Assembly (NCBI RefSeq): GCF_965221945.1
Contig: NZ_OZ244925.1
Span: forward strand, 1,736,001 to 1,800,000
Reading direction: 5' to 3'
DNA from: Poriferisodalis sp965221945
Lineage (GTDB): Bacteria; Actinomycetota; Acidimicrobiia; Acidimicrobiales; Poriferisodalaceae
Length of the DNA: 64,000 bases
Part shown: positions 1 to 9,127 of the stretch, piece by piece
How positions within the stretch are numbered: the first letter of the stretch is position 1
How the letters are laid out: the number at the start of each line of letters is the position of its first letter
Translations under genes and position numbers: made by a program
The notes under the pieces: generated by a model
The model's database searches: none
The model's input: the letters and a program-made list of their open reading frames with translations, nothing else
Told to the model about the DNA's origin: nothing

Positions 1-121
1 TCGACCGGTGCTGCGGCGACCTCGTCGGTCGGCTGCGGACTCAGCGATGCATCGCTCACACCAGTCTCCTCGCTGCCGGAACCGTCGGTCGTTCCCTGCG
101 CAAGTGAACCAGCGATCGGGC

Positions 122-1615
122 TCAGTTGCTGCGGGCCAAGTCCGCCACGGTGACTGGCACGGCCGCACCGTTTCGATCACTGGCGTCGTCGTCGGGAATG
201 GGCCAGAAGACGTCAGGCGGAGCATCGCGCAGTGACGCAGAGCGGGGCCGTTCGAGCGCCTCGGCAGTCCGGTCGGCCAGAGGTCTCACCATCGGCACGG
301 CGGGTTCGCGAAACAGCCGTTGGGGAATCAAGGGTTCCCGAACCGGCCGTTGGATCGGCGCCGAGGACGTTTGTGTCGGGGGCACGCCGGGCGGCCCCAT
401 ATACGTCGGGAGAGGAAGCGGATGACGTGTCATCGGCAGAAGAACCACAACTCCCACCGCCGCTATCACGCCCGAGATGGCGATCGGCAAACCGATGTCG
501 CCAGTTGCATCGGCAGTGAAACCCATCAAGGGCGGCCCGATGAGCGCTCCGGTACCGGAGCAGAAGAACAACATGCCCATGACCGTGCCGAGGCCCGCCA
601 ATCCGAACAAGTGAGCGGTGACGTGGCCGAGCAGCGCAACGAAGCCGCCATAGGACACCCCGAGGACCGAAGCGAAGACGATCAGCAGAGCGAACTTCGT
701 CTCCAGTCCGCTCACTCGAGTCGTTGCGAACCAGATCGCGTACGCGACGGGCAGCCCGAAGAACGCTATCTTGAGCAGCCGGACCGAGCCCAGCGGTCGG
801 GCCAGGCTCGTGAGCGCCATGCGCCCCACGATGCCCGAGAAGCCGATGATCGTGAACAACGCCACCGCTGCTCGCGGCGGCAGGCCATCGTCTTGGGCGA
901 AGGTAACCACCGAACCCAATGATCCGATGACCGCCACGGTGAAGAACACACCCGAGGCTGACATCTGCCAGAAAGCAGCGGAACGCACCACCAGAGAGAC
1001 GTGACGCTTCGCGTCGCCCATGTCCATCTTCGGCGGCTGCTTGATCATGAAGAGCGCTACAGCAAAGATCCCCGCTGCCACCACTGCGAGCGCCTTCATG
1101 CCGCCACGCCATCCATAGACCTCGAGCAGCCATTGGGCCAGCGGCGCGAACAGCATCGTTCCCAGCCCTGAGCCGGTCGCCACGATGCCTTGAGCCACGG
1201 CGCGATGACGAACGAACCACATGGCCGTGAGTGCGAACAACGGTGCGTTGAACAGACCTCCACCGAAACCCAGGCCGACACCGAACAGCACATATCCGTG
1301 CCACAACACCGATATTTGCGACATGGCGAAGAGACCGCCGCAGAACATCGCTCCTCCGACGATGAGCAGCGGAGCGATGCCGAACCGGTCATACAGGCGG
1401 CCCGAGACCAGAGCACTGCCGAAGAACAGAAACACTGTGATCCCGAACACGAGGCTGATCGGTCCGTGCCCGGTCCCGAACTCGTCCGCCATGCTCTTCG
1501 CGAACGCGTTGAAGCTGTAGATCGTCCCGAACGCCGCCATGACGCTGAGGGCCGCGCCGCAGGCCGTGACCCAGCCGCGTGCCGAGTCGAGGTGCGTCGG
1601 GCCGCTGGCCATCAC
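122..1615 (-). CDS. MFS transporter, oxalate/formate-antiporter-like
   Basis: A 497-residue membrane protein with about twelve hydrophobic segments, the first near residues 15-40, and the loop motif GRLYDRFG between helices 2 and 3 that is typical of the major facilitator superfamily. The fold and the Gly-rich early helices resemble the OFA/monocarboxylate group, so a small organic acid is a plausible substrate, but nothing fixes it. The last 100 residues are a Pro/Arg-rich, probably cytoplasmic tail that is long for the family. The GTG at 1615 is preferred over the adjacent ATG at 1612 because a TAGCCT box (1623-1628) lies 7 nt upstream of it, as expected of a leaderless transcript. The gene is followed by ilvD on the same strand, with about 85 bp between its start and the ilvD stop. 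Confidence 0.85.
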   Translation of the reverse strand: MMASGPTHLDSARGWVTACGAALSVMAAFGTIYSFNAFAKSMADEFGTGHGPISLVFGITVFLFFGSALVSGRLYDRFGIAPLLIVGGAMFCGGLFAMSQISVLWHGYVLFGVGLGFGGGLFNAPLFALTAMWFVRHRAVAQGIVATGSGLGTMLFAPLAQWLLEVYGWRGGMKALAVVAAGIFAVALFMIKQPPKMDMGDAKRHVSLVVRSAAFWQMSASGVFFTVAVIGSLGSVVTFAQDDGLPPRAAVALFTIIGFSGIVGRMALTSLARPLGSVRLLKIAFFGLPVAYAIWFATTRVSGLETKFALLIVFASVLGVSYGGFVALLGHVTAHLFGLAGLGTVMGMLFFCSGTGALIGPPLMGFTADATGDIGLPIAISGVIAAVGVVVLLPMTRHPLPLPTYMGPPGVPPTQTSSAPIQRPVREPLIPQRLFREPAVPMVRPLADRTAEALERPRSASLRDAPPDVFWPIPDDDASDRNGAAVPVTVADLARSN

Positions 1616-1700
1616 CGTTGCGAGGCTACGGCGGCAGCGCCGGCTCTGCGGAAGGATGCCTCAAGCCTGCCGCGGGCGACCGCAGGGCTCTGCGGGGTCG

Positions 1701-3536
1701 TCAGCCCAGACCCGAGACGTCGCGGACTGCGCCCTTGTCGGCGCTCATGGCCATGGCGGCATAGGCCCGCAGTGCTGTGCTCACCTGGCGTGGACGAGGC
1801 TTCGCTGGCTGCCAGCCAGCTGCATCCTGCTCTCCACGCCGCCGCTCCAGCTCAGCATCGTCGACGGCGAGGTTGATCGTGCGGTTCGGGATGTCGATCT
1901 CGATGGTGTCGCCGTCGTTCACGAGACCGATGAGCCCACCGGAGGCCGCCTCGGGCGAGACATGGCCGATCGACAAGCCCGAGGTGCCGCCCGAGAACCG
2001 GCCGTCGGTCACCAGCGCGCACGCCTTGCCGAGCCCCTTGGACTTCAGGTACGACGTCGGGTACAGCATTTCCTGCATGCCGGGGCCGCCCCGGGGGCCC
2101 TCGTAACGCACCACCACGACATCGCCGGCAACGACCTTGCCGTCCAGGATGTGCTCGACCGCCTCGTCCTGGCTCTCGACGACGTGAGCGGGGCCAGAGA
2201 ACACCCAGATCGACTCGTCCACCCCGGCGGTCTTCACCACGCAGCCGTCGGGCGCGAGGTTTCCGTACAGAATGGCCAACCCGCCGTCGGCCGAATAGGC
2301 AAAGTCGACCGAGCGGATGCAGCCCCGCTCGCGGTCGACGTCGAGCGTCCGGTAACGCTCGGATTGGCTGAACGCGACCTGCGTCGGGATGCCCGCCGGA
2401 CCCGCCCGGAAGAACTCAGCCAGCGACGGATCGTCATTGGTGGCGACATCCCAGCGGGAGATGGCCTCGAACATCGTCGGCGAGTGCACTGTGGGCACCT
2501 GGTTGGCAATGAGACCGGCCCGGTTCAGCTCGGCCAATATGCCCATCACGCCCCCGGCACGATGCACGTCCTCGACGTGGAAGAACTCCGATGCCGGCGC
2601 CACCTTGCAGATGTTCGGCACCTTGTGCGACAGCCGGTCGATATCGGCCATCGCGAAGTCCAGACCGGCTTCCTGCGCTGCTGCCAGCAAGTGCAGGATC
2701 GTGTTGGTGGAACCGCCCATCGCGATGTCGAGCGTCATCGCATTCTCGAAGGCCTCGAAGCTGCCGATCGCCCGAGGCAGTACCGATTCATCGTCTCGCT
2801 GGTAGTAGCGCCTGCACAGCTCGACCACCAAGCGCCCCGCCTTCAGGAACAGTTCGCGCCGATCCGAGTGGGTCGCCAACACCGTTCCGTTGCCAGGCAG
2901 CGACAGTCCCAGCGCCTCGGTCAGGCAGTTCATCGAGTTGGCGGTGAACATGCCCGAGCATGAGCCGCACGTGGGGCAGCCAGACCGTTCCATCTCGGCC
3001 ACGTCCTCGTCGCTCACCGACTCGTCGGCCGCCACGACCATGACGTTGATGAGGTCCACCTTCTGGGTGGCCAGCTTGGTCTTGCCGGCCTCCATGGGAC
3101 CGCCTGACACGAACACCGTCGGAACGTTCAGGCGCATCGCCGCCATGAGCATGCCGGGGGTGATCTTGTCGCAGTTGCTGATGCACACCAGAGCGTCGGC
3201 GCAGTGCGCATTCACCATGTACTCCACCGAGTCAGCGATGAGATCTCGTGACGGCAGGCTGTAGAGCATCCCGTCGTGACCCATAGCGATGCCGTCGTCG
3301 ACGGCGATGGTGTTGAACTCCTTGGCAACGCCGCCAGCGGCCTCGATTTCACGGGCAACAAGCTGGCCCATGTCCTTCAGATGCACATGGCCGGGCACGA
3401 ACTGGGTGAACGAATTCGAGATGGCGATGATCGGCTTGCCGAAGTCCTCGTCGGTCATGCCGGTGGCCCGCCACAACGCGCGAGCCCCGGCCTGATTCCG
3501 GCCAGCGGTGGAGGTGACGGATCGGTAGCGCGGCAT
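1701..3536 (-). CDS. ilvD: Dihydroxy-acid dehydratase
   Basis: IlvD removes water from 2,3-dihydroxy-isovalerate and 2,3-dihydroxy-3-methylvalerate, the third common step of valine and isoleucine synthesis (also feeding pantothenate and leucine). At 611 residues it has the usual length. The iron-sulfur ligand motifs CISNCDKITPG and GCPTCGSCSGMFTANSMNC are intact, as are PGNGT and the C-terminal GRFSGGTSGLSIGH signature. The ATG at 3536 lies 6 nt after a TAGGCT box (3543-3548 on the minus strand), so it is probably read from a leaderless mRNA. It stands alone, with a serB remnant and the arsC selenoprotein gene divergent from it upstream. Confidence 0.97.
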   Translation of the reverse strand: MPRYRSVTSTAGRNQAGARALWRATGMTDEDFGKPIIAISNSFTQFVPGHVHLKDMGQLVAREIEAAGGVAKEFNTIAVDDGIAMGHDGMLYSLPSRDLIADSVEYMVNAHCADALVCISNCDKITPGMLMAAMRLNVPTVFVSGGPMEAGKTKLATQKVDLINVMVVAADESVSDEDVAEMERSGCPTCGSCSGMFTANSMNCLTEALGLSLPGNGTVLATHSDRRELFLKAGRLVVELCRRYYQRDDESVLPRAIGSFEAFENAMTLDIAMGGSTNTILHLLAAAQEAGLDFAMADIDRLSHKVPNICKVAPASEFFHVEDVHRAGGVMGILAELNRAGLIANQVPTVHSPTMFEAISRWDVATNDDPSLAEFFRAGPAGIPTQVAFSQSERYRTLDVDRERGCIRSVDFAYSADGGLAILYGNLAPDGCVVKTAGVDESIWVFSGPAHVVESQDEAVEHILDGKVVAGDVVVVRYEGPRGGPGMQEMLYPTSYLKSKGLGKACALVTDGRFSGGTSGLSIGHVSPEAASGGLIGLVNDGDTIEIDIPNRTINLAVDDAELERRRGEQDAAGWQPAKPRPRQVSTALRAYAAMAMSADKGAVRDVSGLG

Positions 3537-3569
3537 GGGATCAGCCTACGCCTGGGCTGCCCAATCTGA

Positions 3570-3764
3570 CGGCCCAATAGCCTGCCCGACCTGATGGCCC
3601 TCGATGCCGCGGCCGGGCTGGGCATTGCATTCAACGCCAAACCGGTCCTGGCCGATGCAGTCGACACCACCGTGAACGTGCCCTACCTAGACGCGATCCT
3701 GTTCATGCTGGGCGTGACACGGGAAGAAGTCGAGGCCGCCGACGCTTCGGCCCTGCGCCGCTAG
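3570..3764 (+). pseudogene. serB: Remnant of phosphoserine phosphatase SerB (C-terminal end)
   Basis: A short open stretch without a start of its own reads ALDAAAGLGIAFNAKP, then a segment with VNVPYLDAILFMLGVTREE and a terminal AADASALRR. This matches the end of SerB (HAD family), where AAAGLGIAFNAKP follows the GDGxND loop. The loop is degenerate and an in-frame TGA (3567-3569) stands just before the match, while the next 5' sequence belongs to the ilvD start. The first three quarters of serB are therefore absent, a decayed leftover between ilvD and arsC. Its stop codon overlaps the TAGCTT box proposed as the -10 element of arsC. Confidence 0.7.
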
Positions 3765-3774
3765 CTTCGCGTAC

Positions 3775-4134
3775 ATGGCTGAAGTGACCATCTTTCACAA
3801 CCCCCACTGAAACTCTTCGCGGAATGCCTTGGCGGTCGCCGAGGAAGCTGGAGTCGAAGCCGACATCGTCCTGTACATGAAGACGCCGCCCGACCGCGAG
3901 ACGCTTGAGCACCTCGTGTCGATCCTTGAGGATCCCGTCGAAGACCTGGTGCGCAAGGACTCTCAGTTCAAGAAACTGGGCCTGAATGCCGATGATTACG
4001 TCGGTAATCCCATGGCAGTCGTCGAGCTGCTGAGCCAGCGCAAAGCGCTCATGCAGCGCCCCGTCGTGGTATGCGGCGACCGGGCCATCGTCGGACGTCC
4101 GAAGGATCGCATCGCCTCACTGCTGGCTGGCTGA
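3775..4134 (+). CDS. arsC: ArsC-type arsenate reductase, selenoprotein (Sec12 encoded by TGA)
   Basis: Read through the TGA at 3808-3810, the 119-residue product begins MAEVTIFHNPHUNSSRNAL. E. coli ArsC has HNPACGTSRNTL with the catalytic Cys at residue 12, exactly where the TGA falls here. The three family arginines are present as R60 (VRK), R95 (QRPVVV) and R108 (VGRP), and the rest (YMKTPPDRETL, GLNADDY) is collinear with ArsC. ArsC reduces arsenate to arsenite through a thiol, here presumably a selenol. An ATG at 3775 follows a TAGCTT box by 7 nt (leaderless pattern). A hairpin suited to a bacterial SECIS follows the TGA (3827-3844). selD, itself with an in-frame TGA, lies at 46.2 kb. No other ars gene is adjacent, so the real substrate could differ. 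Ordinary gene calling would start it at 3829 and lose the active site. Confidence 0.88.
3827..3844 (+). promoter_or_regulatory. Candidate bacterial SECIS hairpin in arsC
   Basis: Beginning 17 nt after the TGA (3808-3810), CCTTGGC pairs with GCCGAGG over seven base pairs (one G-U) around the tetraloop GGTC. Known bacterial SECIS elements are short stem-loops just downstream of UGA, with a G (often GU) in the apical loop that SelB contacts. Position and loop fit; binding is inferred. Confidence 0.5.
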
Positions 4135-4145
4135 GACCTCCGCTG

Positions 4146-5324
4146 ATGACTGACGCCGGCGGTTGCCGCGCCGGAGAGACCGGTATCGACCCCGCGACAG
4201 GTGGCCTCTGCACGCCGCTGTTCACATTGCACTCCGAGCTTGGCGGCCGGATGGCCAACTTTGGGGGTCATGCACTGCCGATGCGATTCGAAGGCACCAT
4301 CGCCGAGCACCGTGCAACCCGCACTGCAGCGGGATTGTTCGACGTGAGCCACATGGGCATCATCGAACTGCACCCCAACCGCAGCGACGAGGTTGCCGAC
4401 GTCGCGGCGTGGCTGGAACGTTGTATTCCCGGCTCTGTCGTCAACCTGGCCCCGGGGCGCATGCGTTACACGCTGTTCACGACGTCCGCTGGCGGCGTGC
4501 TCGATGATCTCATCGTGTCCAACTACGGAAACCGGCTGCGCGCTGTGGTCAACGCCGTGCGCGCCGACGCCGATCTCGCGATGCTGCGCGGCGTCAACGG
4601 TGGCAGCGACGACGGCGACGTACGCATCGCAGTGCGCCATGACTTGGCACTGCTGGCACTTCAGGGGCCCGCCGCGGTTGAAGTGCTCGCACGCTGGGCG
4701 CCGCCTGCAGCCGAGCTCGCGTTCATGTCGACGGCCGCCATATCGATCGACGGAGTCGAGTGCGAAGTGTCGCGCTGCGGGTATACAGGCGAAGACGGCT
4801 TTGAGATAGCCGTGCCTTCCACCGAAGCGGTGCATCTCGCGCAGCTGCTGCTGAGCAGCGACGAAGTTTCCCCGGCAGGACTCGGCGCCCGCGACACGCT
4901 GCGGCTCGAAGCGGGCCTTCCCTTGGTGGGCCACGAGCTCACCGAGGCGACGACACCTGCCGAGGCCGGACTCGGTTGGTCTATTCCGAAGCGGAGGCGT
5001 GCCGAAGGCGGCTTTCCCGGTTCCGAGACCATCACAGCCCAGCTGTGCGAGGGACCGCCGAGGCACCGGGTCGGCGTCGCGGCGCAGGGCCGCCGGCCCA
5101 TCCGCGATGGCGCTGTGCTGGCGGACGCCGACGGCGCGCATGTCGGCATCGTCACCAGCGGCGGCTTCGGACCCACCGTCGACGCGCCGATCGCCATGGC
5201 TTATGTGGCCGCCGAACACGCTTGTGACGGCACCGAGTTATTCGCCGAGGGCCGCAAGGGTCCCGAGCCATGCCGGGTCGCCCCGCTGCCCTTTGTGGAG
5301 CATCGCTTCTGGCGACCGTCGTGA
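4146..5324 (+). CDS. gcvT: Glycine cleavage system T protein (aminomethyltransferase)
   Basis: GcvT releases ammonia from the aminomethyl arm of the H protein and passes the one-carbon unit to tetrahydrofolate. The 392-residue protein shows GLFDVSHMG near the N-terminus, ALQGPAAVEVL, the CGYTGEDGFEIAVP segment of the folate-binding core, and GARDTLRLEAGLPL, all family hallmarks. The ATG at 4146 is 11 nt after the arsC stop; longer in-frame starts would run into arsC. It is followed 46 bp later by gcvP, so the two are probably cotranscribed. No gcvH or lipoamide dehydrogenase gene for the complex is in the window, and I saw no glycine riboswitch upstream. Confidence 0.95.
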   Translation: MTDAGGCRAGETGIDPATGGLCTPLFTLHSELGGRMANFGGHALPMRFEGTIAEHRATRTAAGLFDVSHMGIIELHPNRSDEVADVAAWLERCIPGSVVNLAPGRMRYTLFTTSAGGVLDDLIVSNYGNRLRAVVNAVRADADLAMLRGVNGGSDDGDVRIAVRHDLALLALQGPAAVEVLARWAPPAAELAFMSTAAISIDGVECEVSRCGYTGEDGFEIAVPSTEAVHLAQLLLSSDEVSPAGLGARDTLRLEAGLPLVGHELTEATTPAEAGLGWSIPKRRRAEGGFPGSETITAQLCEGPPRHRVGVAAQGRRPIRDGAVLADADGAHVGIVTSGGFGPTVDAPIAMAYVAAEHACDGTELFAEGRKGPEPCRVAPLPFVEHRFWRPS

Positions 5325-5370
5325 ACAGCTCGCCGAACGCAAACAGGGTCCCAAGATATGAGTGACACGT

Positions 5371-8280
5371 ATGAGTGATTCCCAAGAGCACCTCGCAGCA
5401 TCTGGGGAGTTCGCAACACGGCACATCGGTCTGCGGCCCGACGACATCACCGCCATGCTCAAGCGCCTCGGGTTCAGCTCGCTCGAAGAACTCGTCGATG
5501 CCGCGGTCCCTGCCGAGATCCGGCTGGACGAGCCGCTCGAACTCGCCGGCCTGCGACGGCCGATGAGCGAGACCGAGGCACTTGCGGCAATCAAGCAGCT
5601 GGCCGAAGCCAATACTCCGGCGCGCTCGCTCATCGGGCTCGGCTACTACGGCACGCTCACCCCAGCGGTCATCCGGCGGGGCGTACTCGAGGATCCGTCG
5701 TGGTACACCGCGTACACGCCGTACCAGCCCGAGATCTCCCAAGGCCGGCTCGAGGCATTGCTGAACTACCAGACGATGATCTGCGACCTGATGCACATGG
5801 AGATCGCGAACTCGTCGCTGCTGTGTGAAGGCACCGCCGCCGCTGAGGCGATGGCTATGGCGCGTCGGATAACGCGCAGCGGACCCGATCGCTTCTTCGT
5901 CGACGCCGATTGCCACCCGCAGGTGATTGATGTGGTTGTCACGCGTGCTGCGCCGCTCGGGATTGACATCTGCATCGGCGATCCCAGCACCGACCTGCAG
6001 CCAGCGGAGGTCTACGGAGCCCTGCTGTCCTATCCCGGCAGCAGCGGTACCGTCCGCAACCTTGAACCTGTGATTGAGGCACTGCACAGCACAGGGGCCA
6101 TTGCGACGGTTACCGCCGACCTGCTGGCGTGCTGCCTGCTGCGGCCACCCGGCGAGCAGGGCGCCGACATCGTCGTGGGCAGCTCGCAGCGATTCGGCGT
6201 TCCGCTGGGATTCGGCGGACCGCACGCGGCATTCCTTGCAACCAGCGAGAAGCATCGGCGCTCGATGCCCGGGAGGCTCGTCGGCGTCTCGCGCGATGCC
6301 GCCGGCCGGCCCGCGTACCGGCTGGCGTTGCAGACCCGTGAGCAGCACATCCGGCGTGAGAAGGCCACCAGCAACATCTGCACCGCACAGGTGCTGCTTG
6401 CCGTCATGGCTTCGATGTACGCCGTTTGGCATGGCCCCGAAGGTCTTGTCGCTATCGCAGAGCGGGTACATGGGTTGACTGCCGGGCTCGCTGCGGGCCT
6501 TCGCAGCAGCGGCCTGCACGTGCGCAACACATCGTTCTTCGACACGCTGACCGTGGAAGTCCCCCACGGAGCCGAACGGGTGCTGGCCGCCGCCGCGGAC
6601 GCGGGCATCAACCTTCGGCGCGTCGACGACGACACGGTGGGCGTGTCGCTCGACGAGAACTGCGGCGACACCACGGTGGCTGAGGTGCTCGCAGCGTTCG
6701 GCGTCACTGGGGCGACCGAAGCCCGCAGCGGTGCGTTCGTCGCTGCACCAGCAGCGACGGCCCCTTCGGGCATCGCATCGGAGCTCAAGCGCACGACCGA
6801 GTTCCTCACACATCCCACATTCGGCGCGTACCGCTCCGAAACCGAGATGATGCGCTACCTGCGGCGTCTGGCCTCCTATGACGTAGCCCTCGATCGTTCG
6901 ATGATCCCACTGGGCAGCTGCACCATGAAGCTCAACGCCGCGGCCGAAATGACACCGGTGACCTGGCCGGAGTTCGCGGAGATCCACCCGTTTGCACCGG
7001 CAGACCAGTCCGCCGGTTACCGACGGCTCATCGCCGATCTCGAAGCGTGGCTGGCAGAGATCACCGGCTATGACGCGGTGTCGCTGCAACCCAACGCCGG
7101 CTCGCAGGGCGAGCTGGCAGGTCTGCTGGCGATCCGCCGCTACCACGACGACCGAGGCCATGCAAACCGGACCGTGTGCCTCATTCCCTCATCGGCGCAC
7201 GGCACGAACGCTGCTTCCGCAGTGATGGCGGGCATGCGCGTTGTCGTGGTGGGCTGCTCCGACGACGGCGACGTGGATCTCGGAGACCTCGACGCCAAGA
7301 TCGCCGAGCACGGCGAGCAGCTGGCGGCCTTCATGGTCACCTACCCGTCCACGCACGGCGTGTACGAGGACGGCATCCGCCAGGTTTGCCTCAAGGTGCA
7401 CGAAGCGGGTGGGCAGGTGTATGTCGACGGCGCCAACCTCAACGCGCTCGTCGGCTTGGCGGCACCCGGCACGTTCGGTGCAGACGTCAGCCACTTGAAC
7501 CTGCACAAGACGTTCTGCATTCCCCACGGTGGCGGGGGTCCAGGCATCGGCCCGGTCGCGGCCCGACTGCACTTGGCGAAGTACCTGCCGAATCACCCGC
7601 TGGAGCCGGATGCCGGCCCTGATACCGGTCCTGGTGCGATCTCGTCTGCCCCGTGGGGATCGGCGGGCATCCTGCCGATCCCGTGGATGTACATCGCGAT
7701 GATGGGAGTCGAGGGACTGACCCGAGCCACCCAGACCGCGATCCTGTCTGCCAATTACTTGGTGTCCCGCCTCGGCGAGCACTTCCCGATCCTGTACCAA
7801 GGCCGGTACGGCCTGATCGCCCATGAGTGCATCGTGGATCTGCGGCCGTTCTCCGCGTGGGCCAGCGTCGACGACGTGGCCAAGCGGCTCATCGACTTCG
7901 GATTCCACGCTCCGACGATGTCGTTCCCGGTCGCCGGGACGTTCATGATCGAGCCGACCGAGAGCGAGTCGCTGGCGGAGATCGACCGGTTCTGCGACGC
8001 CATGGCGACGATCCGGGCCGAGATTGACAAGATCGCCTCGGGCGAATGGCCAGCCGACGACAACCCGCTCGCGAATGCACCGCACACAGCGATCGATGTA
8101 CTGGGCGACGAATGGGACCATCCGTACTCCCGCACGGAGGCTGTCTATCCGGAGGGCACCAACGTGGCGTCGCTGGTCGCGGACAAGTACTGGCCGCCGG
8201 TCAGCCGTGTCGACGGCGCCTACGGGGACCGCAACCTCATGTGCGCCTGCCCCGCCCCTCGCGCCTTCGAGACCGACTAG
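5371..8280 (+). CDS. gcvP: Glycine dehydrogenase (decarboxylating), P protein
   Basis: GcvP is the PLP enzyme that decarboxylates glycine and loads the aminomethyl group on the lipoyl H protein. About 969 residues make it a fused P1-P2 protein rather than the split GcvPA/GcvPB form. The N-terminal FATRHIGLRPDDITAML and YYGTLTPAVIRRGVLEDPSW segments, the IPLGSCTMKLNAAAEM motif and the PLP lysine in NLHKTFCIPHGGGGPG are all clear, and the end MCACPAPRAFE is typical. The ATG at 5371 is chosen; an in-frame GTG at 5362 is possible. The gene pairs with gcvT upstream. Confidence 0.96.
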   Translation: MSDSQEHLAASGEFATRHIGLRPDDITAMLKRLGFSSLEELVDAAVPAEIRLDEPLELAGLRRPMSETEALAAIKQLAEANTPARSLIGLGYYGTLTPAVIRRGVLEDPSWYTAYTPYQPEISQGRLEALLNYQTMICDLMHMEIANSSLLCEGTAAAEAMAMARRITRSGPDRFFVDADCHPQVIDVVVTRAAPLGIDICIGDPSTDLQPAEVYGALLSYPGSSGTVRNLEPVIEALHSTGAIATVTADLLACCLLRPPGEQGADIVVGSSQRFGVPLGFGGPHAAFLATSEKHRRSMPGRLVGVSRDAAGRPAYRLALQTREQHIRREKATSNICTAQVLLAVMASMYAVWHGPEGLVAIAERVHGLTAGLAAGLRSSGLHVRNTSFFDTLTVEVPHGAERVLAAAADAGINLRRVDDDTVGVSLDENCGDTTVAEVLAAFGVTGATEARSGAFVAAPAATAPSGIASELKRTTEFLTHPTFGAYRSETEMMRYLRRLASYDVALDRSMIPLGSCTMKLNAAAEMTPVTWPEFAEIHPFAPADQSAGYRRLIADLEAWLAEITGYDAVSLQPNAGSQGELAGLLAIRRYHDDRGHANRTVCLIPSSAHGTNAASAVMAGMRVVVVGCSDDGDVDLGDLDAKIAEHGEQLAAFMVTYPSTHGVYEDGIRQVCLKVHEAGGQVYVDGANLNALVGLAAPGTFGADVSHLNLHKTFCIPHGGGGPGIGPVAARLHLAKYLPNHPLEPDAGPDTGPGAISSAPWGSAGILPIPWMYIAMMGVEGLTRATQTAILSANYLVSRLGEHFPILYQGRYGLIAHECIVDLRPFSAWASVDDVAKRLIDFGFHAPTMSFPVAGTFMIEPTESESLAEIDRFCDAMATIRAEIDKIASGEWPADDNPLANAPHTAIDVLGDEWDHPYSRTEAVYPEGTNVASLVADKYWPPVSRVDGAYGDRNLMCACPAPRAFETD

Positions 8281-8308
8281 CTCTAAGACTGACGGAGGTC
8301 GTTGCCTG

Positions 8309-8707
8309 TCAAGGTCTTTCGTGAGAGGAAGACCAGATGGACGATCGAGAGCAGCAGCGAAGTCGCCGATTGAAGGAGTCAGGCAACTCCTGCGACAGTG
8401 CCTGGCAGGTGCCGTCGGGGCTGGACCGATATCCGGTCTGGCAGCCGGCGGTGACGGTGATCTGTCCGGTGCTGACATGTTCTGATGCGGTGAACGCCAC
8501 CGCGACAGTGCTGGTGCGGGCCTTGTCGGGGGTGAGGTCGACTGCTGCGCTTCCGTACAGCGCGGTCACCGAAGCAGCGAGCCCCTCGTGGCTGATCGGC
8601 CCGACGGTGACGGTCGCGTCCGCTGGCAGATACTCGAACCGCACGCGGCTGGCCTGGCGGACCGTCGCGGTCACAGTATGAGGAAGATCGTCTGACTGGA
8701 CCGCGAA
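8309..8707 (-). pseudogene. 3' part of surface protein A, cut off by the IS3-type element
   Basis: Reading from the IS edge the frame gives VTATVRQASRVRFEYLPADA and then VTVGPISHEGLAASVTALYG, ending after an AGCQTGYRSSPDGTCQ motif. The first part aligns with the segment that follows the last PPC-like domain in the paralogs (at 19.7 kb: AIVGRELRIDFDLGNHEATA), and GCQTGYRSSPDG matches their Cys-containing junction to the C-terminal module. Together with 10027-11836 it forms one gene interrupted by the element. The tail after this motif is unlike the paralogs and the C-terminal module is missing, so it was already degenerate at its 3' end. Confidence 0.65.
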
Positions 8708-8767
8708 TGTCCCGTGTCATCGTTTGTTGCTCAGGTACGGGTTTGATGCCCGTGCAAGGAGAGACAG

Positions 8768-9127
8768 ATGCCGAGACCGTCGAATAAGTCCGCGGAGCAG
8801 AAGCTCCAAGTGGTGCTGAGTGTGCTGCGGGGTGAGCAGAGCGCTGCTGAGGCTGGCCGCAAGGCTGGGGTCAGTGAGCAGTCGGTGCACAACTGGAAGA
8901 GCCTGTTGGTCGAGTCGGGTCGGGAGGGCCTGGCTGCGGGCCGTAGGCGCCGGACATCTCGTGAGGTCGAGCTCGAAGCGGAGAACGAGGAGCCGGGAGC
9001 GGCACTGGGCGAAGCCCACGTGGGGCTGGGGGTGTGGCGCAAGGGGGCGGAGTATCTCCCCCCGTTGAGGACCTCGAGCCGGTCCGCACCGACGCGGGCA
9101 TGCCCATCACGAGGTTCGCGGCTCTGA
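8768..9127 (+). CDS. IS3-type transposase OrfA
   Basis: The first 60 residues form a helix-turn-helix (AEAGRKAGVSEQSVHNWK) as in IS3-family OrfA proteins, which bind the element ends. The start MPRPSNKSAEQKLQVVLS is typical of the group. After about residue 75 the frame runs into the OrfB region, so the C-terminal third is probably not functional on its own. In this family a -1 ribosomal frameshift joins OrfA and OrfB, and the frame relation here is right for that. Confidence 0.75.
   Translation: MPRPSNKSAEQKLQVVLSVLRGEQSAAEAGRKAGVSEQSVHNWKSLLVESGREGLAAGRRRRTSREVELEAENEEPGAALGEAHVGLGVWRKGAEYLPPLRTSSRSAPTRACPSRGSRL

Noticed and set aside
3567..3569. TGA before the serB remnant read as Sec
   Set aside because: No Sec or Cys is conserved there and the upstream coding region is missing.
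3537..4145. Glycine riboswitch before gcvT
   Set aside because: The space is filled by the serB relic and arsC; I could not see the conserved paired aptamer elements.
5152..7161. 669-codon minus-strand open frame across gcvP
   Set aside because: Antisense shadow of gcvP in GC-rich DNA; no motif.
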